Positions 23,681 through 30,802 of a stretch of 64,000 nt of DNA are shown piece by piece. The notes under the pieces were generated by a model. It was not told the DNA's origin and did not search any database. It worked only from the letters and a program-made list of their open reading frames with translations. Location of the stretch: NCBI GenBank assembly GCA_900549645.1, contig URPD01000002.1:38646-102645 (forward strand), in the 5' to 3' direction. The first letter of the stretch is position 1, and each line of letters starts with the position of its first letter. The DNA comes from an uncultured Eubacteriales bacterium (GTDB taxonomy: Bacteria > Bacillota > Clostridia > Oscillospirales > Oscillospiraceae). The translations under genes and the position numbers were made by a program.

Positions 23681-24508
23681 TTATTTACGTTTGGGGTCGA
23701 ACTTGACCGATGGCTTATAGAATTCGAAGATGACCGCGTCCTTGCCGCGCTCATTCTTCGGCTCGTGCGAAGTCCACGCCACCTTCATGGCGCCAAGCTT
23801 CTCCGCGATATGCACGGTGAGCGGCCGGTGGCCTATACGGTAGGCCATAAACTGCGGGCGGCAGACGAAGTTCATAAGTCCGTGGCTCAGCGCGAACGCG
23901 AGCGGCTTCGGGAAGTTCTCATACCGCCCCGCGGGCATGGCGAGCTGGCCGCGCAGAAGCTCCGGCGCGTGGAAGCGGAACCACGCCACGATGAACGGGT
24001 CGAAGCTCTCGATGCACACATCGCCCCTGTATTCGGCGAGCAGGGCGTAGGTCTTTTCGCACAGCTCTATATTGCGGCGGCCGCGCTTCAACTCGACGAT
24101 GAGCGGACTGCGGCCTCGGACTGTCGCAAGCACCTCGGTGAAGAGCGGAACGGTATACTCCGTGCCGCAGAGCCGCAGTTCCGTAAGCTCGGCATATGTC
24201 TTTTCATCAACGCGGCAGTCCACGCCGCAGACGCGCTTGAGGTCATCGTCATGGAACACCACGACCTGACCGTCCTTTGAAAGCTGTACGTCAAGCTCGA
24301 TGCCGTAACCGGCGCGGGACGCCAGCTCGAACGCCTCCAGCGAGTTCTCCGGGACGCTCTTGTCCCGCGAATGCAGGCCGCGATGGGCAAAGTTCACGTT
24401 CTGGAACGGCGCGCGCTGACGCTTCGTGACCCGTCCCGGAGCCAGCATGAACAGCGGCACGGAAGCCAGTAAAGCCGCTGCACCCGCATAGTGAAGTTTC
24501 TTTTTCAT
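23681..24508 (-). CDS. Glycerophosphodiester phosphodiesterase, membrane-anchored
   Basis: 275 residues. An N-terminal hydrophobic segment (about 8-24) acts as anchor or signal. The GDPD barrel has H42-R43-G, PEN at 53-55, E71 and D73, and H86-D87, the metal and acid/base residues of the GlpQ/UgpQ family, which hydrolyse glycerophosphodiesters such as glycerophosphocholine to glycerol-3-phosphate and the alcohol. Substrate and location (outer face of the membrane) are inferred. Released choline could feed the choline operon at 15-19 kb. Confidence 0.88.
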   Translation of the reverse strand: MKKKLHYAGAAALLASVPLFMLAPGRVTKRQRAPFQNVNFAHRGLHSRDKSVPENSLEAFELASRAGYGIELDVQLSKDGQVVVFHDDDLKRVCGVDCRVDEKTYAELTELRLCGTEYTVPLFTEVLATVRGRSPLIVELKRGRRNIELCEKTYALLAEYRGDVCIESFDPFIVAWFRFHAPELLRGQLAMPAGRYENFPKPLAFALSHGLMNFVCRPQFMAYRIGHRPLTVHIAEKLGAMKVAWTSHEPKNERGKDAVIFEFYKPSVKFDPKRK

Positions 24509-24570
24509 TACAGAGCCTCCTAAACTTAATTCTTTTTCATTTTTTCATTATACAATTCTCATACAATAGT

Positions 24571-24600
24571 ATATTACCACTTATCCCATGTATCAGTCAA
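24571..24600 (-). promoter_or_regulatory. Candidate promoter of the phosphodiesterase gene
   Basis: On the minus strand TTGACT (24595-24600), 18-base spacer, TAATAT (24571-24576). A further TATAAT-like box at 24549-24554 makes the exact -10 uncertain. Confidence 0.4.
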
Positions 24601-24645
24601 TTTTCAAAATGAGTATTTTGCCCAAAAACACCACGCCCGCTCCGC

Positions 24646-24674
24646 TTGATAAAGCCGGTCGAATATGCTATATT
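24646..24674 (+). promoter_or_regulatory. Promoter of the DUF2461-glycosyltransferase operon
   Basis: TTGATA (24646-24651), 17-base spacer, TATATT (24669-24674), 58 bases before the ATG at 24732. Confidence 0.55.
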
Positions 24675-24731
24675 AATATTGGATTATTATCTATATACTT
24701 TCCATCAAAAAAGCAAGAAAGAGCGTATATC

Positions 24732-25415
24732 ATGTTTAACGGATTTACTCCCGCTGCCGGAGATTTTCTCTGGGAGCTGGCATTCAATAACGAGCGCGTC
24801 TGGTTCAACGAGCACAAGGAGCAGTTTGAGCAGACCGTGAACGAGCCGTTCAAGGCGCTCGCCGCCGAGACGCAGGCGCTTATGTGCAGCCGCTTCCCGG
24901 AGATGGACTGCCGCCTGCACGTCTCGCGCATTTACCGCGACGCGCGGCGGCTGTTCGGGCGCGGGCCGTACAAGGATCATCTGTGGTTCTCTATAAAGCA
25001 CGGCAGCATTCTTCTCGAAGGGCCGATGTTCTGGTTCGAGATCGGCGCAGCCGATTACAGCTACGGCATGGGCTTTTACAGCGCGACGCCCGGCCAGATG
25101 GAGGCCTTCCGCCGCAGTCTCGACGCAAATCCCGCCAGATTTGAGCGCATCGTCCGCAAGGTCGAGCGCGGCGGCGAATTCGTGCTGACCGGCGAGGAGT
25201 ACAAGCGCCCCAAGGGGCACGCCGACGATTCGCTCGGCCGCTGGTACAACCGCAAGCGCATCGGGCTGGAGTGCAGCCGCAACCACGACGCCGCGCTGTA
25301 TTCCCCGGAGCTGCCGGGGATACTCACCGACGCCTACGCAAAGCTCATGCCCATGTACGAATACTTACTTGAATTCTATCACAGCGCAGACAGCGAAAAA
25401 GGAGAGAAGCCATGA
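24732..25415 (+). CDS. DUF2461 (TIGR02453) family protein
   Basis: 227 residues spanning the whole family domain: FNGFTPAAGDFLWELAFNNERVWFNEHKEQFE near the start and RIYRDARRLFGRGPYKDHLWFSIKH in the middle. The biochemical function is unknown. I start at ATG 24732, since the longer frame from 24588 lies upstream of the predicted promoter. It ends in an ATGA overlap with the glycosyltransferase gene. Confidence 0.85.
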   Translation: MFNGFTPAAGDFLWELAFNNERVWFNEHKEQFEQTVNEPFKALAAETQALMCSRFPEMDCRLHVSRIYRDARRLFGRGPYKDHLWFSIKHGSILLEGPMFWFEIGAADYSYGMGFYSATPGQMEAFRRSLDANPARFERIVRKVERGGEFVLTGEEYKRPKGHADDSLGRWYNRKRIGLECSRNHDAALYSPELPGILTDAYAKLMPMYEYLLEFYHSADSEKGEKP

Positions 25416-26449
25416 ACGAGCATCCAAAGGTATCAATAGTCGTTCCGGCATACAACGCCGCCGGATATGTAGAGGGCTGCATCAACAGCGTCCTCGCTCA
25501 GAGCTGCGGCAGCTTCGAGCTGATAATCGTCAACGACGGCTCGAAGGACGACACCGCCGCCGTCGTTTCCGCTGTCGCAGAGAAGGACTCCCGCGTCAGG
25601 CTGCTGACCGTTGAAAACGGCGGCCCCGCCGCCGCACGCGAGCACGGGCTTGCCATCGCCAATCCCGAAGCGGAGTACGTAATGTTCCTCGACTCGGACG
25701 ACCGGCTGCTGCCCGACGCGCTGGAATATGCGCTAGGCGGAGCGAAGGACGCAGACATGGTCATATTCGGCTACGCGATAGTGGGTGTGGACGGTTCGGA
25801 GCGCTATTACTGCGAGCCGGAGCAGCTTATCGACCGCGCCGGTATGGCCGAGGCGCTGCCGCGCCTGTACAAGGCAAACCTTCTCAATCAGGTATGGGGC
25901 AAGCTCTACCGCGCGTCGCTCATCCGCGACAACGTGATACGCTTCCGCGATTTCCGCTGGGGCGAGGACAGGCTATATGTCTTCGACTGCCTCGAAAAAA
26001 TCGACCGCGTGAGCGTGCTGCCCGGCTGCAAATACCGGTATATAATGCACCGCGGCGAAAGCCTTATCACCAAATACTACGACCGGAAGCTTGAGGTCTG
26101 CCTGCTGTCCGACAAGCGCATAGAGCAGCTTTGCACGGAGTTCGGCGCGGAGAGCGACGGCAGCATGGAATACATGTTTATGAAGAGCATTTTCTCTTGC
26201 CTGACAAATCTCTTCACGCCGTCATGCCCGCTGAGCTATCTTGAAAAGCGCTCCTACGTGCGCCGCGTCATTACGAACAGCCGAGTCCTCCGCCGCAGTG
26301 AAGCCGCCCTCGGCGGCGCCGCGGTGAAGCTGCCCTGCGCCGTCATCCGCAGCGGGAACGTGACGCTCACGATGTTCGCCTTCCGCATGATGGCGCTCGC
26401 CGGGAAGCTTTTCCCGAAGCTTTTTATGCAGATAAAGCACAGAAAGTGA
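25412..26449 (+). CDS. Family 2 glycosyltransferase
   Basis: 345 residues, GT-A fold at the N-terminus: VSIVVPAYNAAGYVEGCINSVLAQS, NDGS 41-44, and the metal-binding DSDD 94-97, then GEDRLYVFDCL. It transfers a sugar from a nucleotide donor, probably to a cell-surface glycan; the acceptor is unknown. Translationally coupled to the DUF2461 gene, with GGAGAG before the ATG. Confidence 0.85.
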   Translation: MNEHPKVSIVVPAYNAAGYVEGCINSVLAQSCGSFELIIVNDGSKDDTAAVVSAVAEKDSRVRLLTVENGGPAAAREHGLAIANPEAEYVMFLDSDDRLLPDALEYALGGAKDADMVIFGYAIVGVDGSERYYCEPEQLIDRAGMAEALPRLYKANLLNQVWGKLYRASLIRDNVIRFRDFRWGEDRLYVFDCLEKIDRVSVLPGCKYRYIMHRGESLITKYYDRKLEVCLLSDKRIEQLCTEFGAESDGSMEYMFMKSIFSCLTNLFTPSCPLSYLEKRSYVRRVITNSRVLRRSEAALGGAAVKLPCAVIRSGNVTLTMFAFRMMALAGKLFPKLFMQIKHRK

Positions 26450-26458
26450 GTTTTGAAT

Positions 26459-27616
26459 ATGAGTAAGATCCAAGGCGAATCCCGGCTCAGCTTCTTTGAG
26501 GCGACCAGCATCATCGTCGGCCACGGCGTCGGTGCGGGGATACTTTCGGTGCCGTATCTCGCGGCGCACAACAGTCTGCGCGAAATTCTCTGGATAATTG
26601 CGCTGGGGTATCTCATAAATATCGTGCTGCACCTCATAATCGCGGAGCTTTCGTACAATAATAACGGCGCGCAGTTCGTGAGCTGCTTCGACGCGGAGCT
26701 GTTCTCCGGGCGCATCAAAAAGATACTTACATGGCTGACCTTCGCGCTGCTCGGCGTGTCGGTCATTGTGAACGTCAGCGCGTTCCTGACGGGCGCGGCG
26801 GCGGTGTTCCGCAGTTGGTTCGGCCTGCCGGACGTCTGGGGTATGCTGCTGTTCTACATTATCGGCGCGGGCGTCGTATTCATCGGGATGAAGCTCGTCG
26901 GCATCTGCGAAAAGATTGCCGTCGGCTCAATGCTCGCCGTGATCGGCATACTGTTCGTTGCCACGCTGCGCTCCGACATCAGCCCGCTGCCGGGCGGATG
27001 GCACGGCTGGAACAACGTCCTTGCGATGTACGGTATGGTCAGCTTCTCGCTGTCCGCGGTCATGTCCACGCCGCAGGTCGTCAAGGGGCTTGAGGGCGAT
27101 CCGAAGCGCATCCGCGGAAGCATCGCGCTCGGCCTTGCGATAAACGCGGGGATGATCCTGCTCATAACGCTGATGACCCTGCTCGGCGCGGGGCAGAATA
27201 TAAGCGAGGACGGCGCGCTGGTCGACCTCGCGGCGCATCTCGGCGGCTGGGTGAGCGTGGTCGGCTACGTGTTCACGCTGCTCGCGCTGGCGACATCGTT
27301 CTGGGCGAACACGCTGAACCTGCGCGACATCGTCGGCGAGCAGACCGGCTGGAGCCGCCATGTGAGCTGGCTCGCGGCGTCGCTGCCCTGCCTGCTGCTG
27401 GCGTTCTTCGGGCTGTCCAGCTTCGTCGGCTTCACGCGCTTTGCAAGCGTGATACAGGTCGTCACCGGGCTTGGTATCCTCGTGGCCTACAATCTCTCGC
27501 GCCGCAGAGTCGGCGGCTCCGCGCTCATCGGAGTGTTCGGCTCGCTGCCGTTCCAGATTCTGGTCGGGCTGTCTACCCTGCTTGCCACTATCGGCGCGGT
27601 GCTGCCCGTGACCTGA
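26459..27616 (+). CDS. Amino acid permease of the aromatic/hydroxy amino acid type
   Basis: 385 residues with about ten to eleven transmembrane helices. The start of the transport domain (SFFEATSIIVGHGVGAGILSVPYLAAHNSLRE) has the unwound GxGAGxLSVPY motif of the AAAP/HAAAP superfamily, made for sodium- or proton-coupled amino acid uptake. I start at ATG 26459; the TTG at 26453 is in frame. Specificity is unknown. Confidence 0.78.
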   Translation: MSKIQGESRLSFFEATSIIVGHGVGAGILSVPYLAAHNSLREILWIIALGYLINIVLHLIIAELSYNNNGAQFVSCFDAELFSGRIKKILTWLTFALLGVSVIVNVSAFLTGAAAVFRSWFGLPDVWGMLLFYIIGAGVVFIGMKLVGICEKIAVGSMLAVIGILFVATLRSDISPLPGGWHGWNNVLAMYGMVSFSLSAVMSTPQVVKGLEGDPKRIRGSIALGLAINAGMILLITLMTLLGAGQNISEDGALVDLAAHLGGWVSVVGYVFTLLALATSFWANTLNLRDIVGEQTGWSRHVSWLAASLPCLLLAFFGLSSFVGFTRFASVIQVVTGLGILVAYNLSRRRVGGSALIGVFGSLPFQILVGLSTLLATIGAVLPVT

Positions 27617-27631
27617 TCTTCAGTACAAGAA

Positions 27632-28564
27632 ATGAGGCTCAAACCGAGAATGAAACTGAGAAAAGCACTTATCCCAGTCGCCGCGGCCGCGGGTGCCGCG
27701 CTGGCCGAGGTATATAAATACACCTTCTGCCGCAACGGCTCGCGGATACTGAACCCCATAATGGACAAGCGCACGCACGCCGGGGACTACTACGTCCACC
27801 GCGACGGCGCGGCGCAGGCTCTGCGCGAAGCGCCGCATCTGCGCTTTACGATGCGCTCCGAACGCGGCGAGCTGCTGCACGGCTTCTACTACCCCTGCGG
27901 CGAAAAGCCCTGCGGGCGCATCGCGTTCCTGATACACGGCTACCGCTCAGATCATGCGGAGGCCGCCGGGATGTACTATGAATACTATAAAAGCCGCGGC
28001 TTCGATCTCTTCTGCTGTGACAACACCGCCGCTGGGGAGAGTGAGGGGCGCTACATCGGCTTCGGCGTGTTCGAGAGCCAGGACTGCCTGCAATGGCTGG
28101 ACTTTTTGCAGGAGCGCTTCGGCGCGGACATTCAGGTGATACTCCACGGCTTCTCGATGGGCGGCGGAACGGTGCTGAGCATGAGCGATCGCTGCCCGCC
28201 CTGCGTACGCTTCATCGTGGACGACTGCGGGTTCTCAGGCCCGGTGGACTCCCTGCGCCGGCGGCTGGGGCTGCTCGTCTGGCCGCTCGGCGCGATAAAC
28301 CGCGTTGTGGCCGGGTACTCCCTGCGCGACGGCGACGTGCGGCCGCACATGCTGCACTCAACGCTGCCGATACTCTTCGTGCACGGCACGGAGGATCACA
28401 CGGTTCCGTTCGCCATGGGCAAGGAGCTGTACGAGCTGTACCCCGGCGCGAAGGATCACCTTTTCGTCGAGGGCGCGCATCATGTGGAGAGTATGCACCG
28501 CGCGCCGGAGGCATACGCCGCCAAGCTTTACGAATTCATCGGCAAGTATATCCGTACCGTGTAA
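27632..28564 (+). CDS. Alpha/beta hydrolase (YqkD-like serine hydrolase)
   Basis: 310 residues. A hydrophobic N-terminus (about 11-27) suggests membrane association. HG at 102-103 (IAFLIHGYRSDH), nucleophile Ser175 in GFSMGGG, acid in HGTEDHTVPF and His in EGAHHVES form the catalytic set of the peptidase S9 / YqkD-like group. The substrate is unknown. It is the last gene of the run before a strong terminator. Confidence 0.82.
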   Translation: MRLKPRMKLRKALIPVAAAAGAALAEVYKYTFCRNGSRILNPIMDKRTHAGDYYVHRDGAAQALREAPHLRFTMRSERGELLHGFYYPCGEKPCGRIAFLIHGYRSDHAEAAGMYYEYYKSRGFDLFCCDNTAAGESEGRYIGFGVFESQDCLQWLDFLQERFGADIQVILHGFSMGGGTVLSMSDRCPPCVRFIVDDCGFSGPVDSLRRRLGLLVWPLGAINRVVAGYSLRDGDVRPHMLHSTLPILFVHGTEDHTVPFAMGKELYELYPGAKDHLFVEGAHHVESMHRAPEAYAAKLYEFIGKYIRTV

Positions 28565-28575
28565 ACTGAACAACG

Positions 28576-28613
28576 AAAACAGCCATCCGATTTATCTATC
28601 GGATGGCTGTTTT
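28576..28613. terminator. Bidirectional terminator
   Basis: A 16-bp stem AAAACAGCCATCCGAT / ATCGGATGGCTGTTTT with loop TTATCT, between convergent genes. Confidence 0.85.
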
Positions 28614-28618
28614 CATCA

Positions 28619-28810
28619 TTATTTATGCTTTGCCGCGTAGCGGAACATCCAGATCACCAGCGCGATGACCGCCAGCACGACGATCACGCCGAGGATCACG
28701 TTGAACAGGCCGCTGATAAGCGTTATCGCGCCGGAGATGATCTTCACGACCAGCACGATCGCGGCGACAACCGCCGCCGTCACCAGCGCGTACACTATGT
28801 ATTTGCTCAT
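28619..28810 (-). CDS. Small hydrophobic membrane protein
   Basis: 63 residues, almost wholly hydrophobic with two helices (ALVTAAVVAAIVLVVKIISG and GVIVVLAVIALVIWMF) and a basic tail AAKHK. AAGGAG stands 7 bases before the ATG, supporting a real gene. It follows the RluA-family gene by 11 bases and precedes the terminator, so it ends the long minus-strand run. Function unknown. Confidence 0.65.
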   Translation of the reverse strand: MSKYIVYALVTAAVVAAIVLVVKIISGAITLISGLFNVILGVIVVLAVIALVIWMFRYAAKHK

Positions 28811-28821
28811 ACCTTCACTCC

Positions 28822-29742
28822 TTATATTTCGTTGCCGAGCCGGGAGATGACCTGCGTGAAATACTCCGGCAGCGGCGCTTCAAGCCGGACGAGCTGTCCG
28901 GTGCGGGGGTGGATGAATTTCAGGCGGCGCGCGTGGAGGCACTGCCCCTCAAGCCCCTTTTCCGGGCACGGCGCGCCGTACACGCCGTCGCCGAGCAGTG
29001 GATGCCCGATGCTGGCCATATGGACGCGTATCTGGTGGGTGCGGCCGGTTTCAAGGCGGCAGAGTATGCGCGTATAGCCGCGGTAGCGCGCGATGACCTC
29101 ATAGTGCGTCACGGCGGGCTTCGAGTTCTTCGGCGTGACCGCCATGCGCTTGCGGTCCACCGGATGACGGCCTATCGGCGCGTCGACCGTGCCCGCATCG
29201 TCGCGGAAGCCGCCGTGGACGACCGCTTCATACTCGCGCCCCAGCGTATGATCCGAGAGCTGTGCGGAGAGGAACTGGTGCGCAAAATCGTTCTTCGCGG
29301 CGATTATCAGCCCCGAAGTGTCCTTATCAATGCGGTGGACGATGCCGGGGCGCTTTTCGCCGCCGATGCCGGACAGCGAATCGCCGCAGTGCCACAGCAG
29401 GGCGTTCACGAGCGTCCCGTCGGGGTGCCCCGGCGCGGGGTGCACGACCATGCCGCGCGGCTTGTTTACGACGATGACGTCCCCGTCCTCATACATCACG
29501 TCCAGCGGGATATCCTGCGCGATAAGCTCGGTATCCTCCGCTTCGGGCAGGAGCACCTCAAAGCTGTCCCCCGCGGCGCACTTATAATTCTTCTTCACGG
29601 CCTTGCCGCCGAGCAGAACCGCGCCGTCCTCTATCAGGCGCTGGGCGGCACTGCGCGTCAGGGAGTCCATACTGCGCGCAAGGAGAGCGTCGACCCTGTC
29701 GCCGCTCTCCTCCGCAACTATTGTTACAATATTTTCGTCCAT
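28822..29742 (-). CDS. RluA/RluD-family 23S rRNA pseudouridine synthase
   Basis: 306 residues: N-terminal S4 RNA-binding domain (RVDALLARSMDSLTRSAAQRLIEDGAVLLGG), then the synthase domain with catalytic Asp139 in HRIDKDTSG. It converts uridines in large-subunit rRNA to pseudouridine. Its ATG overlaps the lspA stop by one base; lspA-rluD adjacency is common in Firmicutes (ylyB). Confidence 0.9.
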   Translation of the reverse strand: MDENIVTIVAEESGDRVDALLARSMDSLTRSAAQRLIEDGAVLLGGKAVKKNYKCAAGDSFEVLLPEAEDTELIAQDIPLDVMYEDGDVIVVNKPRGMVVHPAPGHPDGTLVNALLWHCGDSLSGIGGEKRPGIVHRIDKDTSGLIIAAKNDFAHQFLSAQLSDHTLGREYEAVVHGGFRDDAGTVDAPIGRHPVDRKRMAVTPKNSKPAVTHYEVIARYRGYTRILCRLETGRTHQIRVHMASIGHPLLGDGVYGAPCPEKGLEGQCLHARRLKFIHPRTGQLVRLEAPLPEYFTQVISRLGNEI

Positions 29743-30740
29743 TACTTGAACTCGTTAAGGATATCGTCCAGCGAGAATTCGTCGTCGCTCTTCGTCTCCT
29801 GCTTCGCGGGAGTCGCTTTCTTCGCCGGAGCCGGAGCCGCCGGACGCACCGGAGCCGGCGCGGGTGCCGCCTGCTGGCGCGGCGCAGTCTGCGCCGTGTA
29901 GGGCTTATAGGCGGGGCGAGCGGAAGCGGTCGGGGTCTGGCCTGTCAGCTCGGCAACGTCGCTCTTACGCTTCGCCTCGACCTGAGCGTTGGCGCGCTCC
30001 CACTCGGCGAAGGGATCGGACGGATCCTGAACGGTCACGCGCTGCGCAGCCGGGGACGGCGGAGTCTGCACGCCGCGGGCGGCGCGGGCAGCCTTATACT
30101 GCTCGTACTCCTCCTCATACTTCGGCTTGCGGCCTTTGCGCGCGGGCTTTTCGGCCTTCGGCGCTTCCTCGCGCGGTTCACGGCTGCGGCGCTTGAACAC
30201 GGGACGGGCGGGGACATCGTCCTCCTCGTCATCCTCAAGCACGTAGTCGTCCTCGTCGTCGTAATCCTCATCGTCCTCTTCCTCGTCACGGTGTCCGCCG
30301 AAAAACAGCGACACGATGAACAGCAGTGCAAAGACGGTTATGAAGATATCCGCGACGTTGAATATCGGGAAGTTGGGCGCGAACTCGAACATGAACATGT
30401 CCTGCACGTAGCCGTACAGAATACGGTCGATGCAGTTTCCGATGCCGCCCGCCATCACGAACACCGCGCTCCAACGGCCAAGCGGGTTGGAGATGAAGTT
30501 CGTGGCGAGGGCGATGATTATCGCAACGGTGAACACGCCGCAGATGATTATAAACGGGATGCGCGCGCCGCCGCCGTTCAAAAAGCCGAAAGCGGCTCCG
30601 GAATTATGGACGTTCACCACGCTTATCACGCCGGGGATAAGCTCGTTGACGGTGCTCTCCAGCGGGATATTGCCCGCGACCCAGTATTTGACCCACTGAT
30701 CGACGATAACGGCGAGCAGCGCAACTATCGCATACAGCAT
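29742..30740 (-). CDS. lspA: Signal peptidase II (LspA) with a 180-residue disordered C-terminal tail
   Basis: Residues 1-150 are a complete prolipoprotein signal peptidase with four helices and the catalytic aspartates D105 (GGIGNCIDRI) and D131 (FNVADIFI), plus conserved D14. It cleaves lipoprotein signals before the lipidated Cys. Normal LspA ends about here, but the frame continues to 332: a strongly acidic block (DEEEDDEDYDDEDDYVLEDDEEDD), then a Lys/Pro/Ala-rich region, closing with DDEFSLDDILNEFK. The tail is in the same frame with no stop and would be cytoplasmic. Confidence 0.9.
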   Translation of the reverse strand: MLYAIVALLAVIVDQWVKYWVAGNIPLESTVNELIPGVISVVNVHNSGAAFGFLNGGGARIPFIIICGVFTVAIIIALATNFISNPLGRWSAVFVMAGGIGNCIDRILYGYVQDMFMFEFAPNFPIFNVADIFITVFALLFIVSLFFGGHRDEEEDDEDYDDEDDYVLEDDEEDDVPARPVFKRRSREPREEAPKAEKPARKGRKPKYEEEYEQYKAARAARGVQTPPSPAAQRVTVQDPSDPFAEWERANAQVEAKRKSDVAELTGQTPTASARPAYKPYTAQTAPRQQAAPAPAPVRPAAPAPAKKATPAKQETKSDDEFSLDDILNEFK

Positions 30741-30802
30741 ATTTTTCTCCTATCTGCCGCCCGGAGACGGCGCTCGAATTTTATCCGATCGGTCTCCTGA
30801 GC

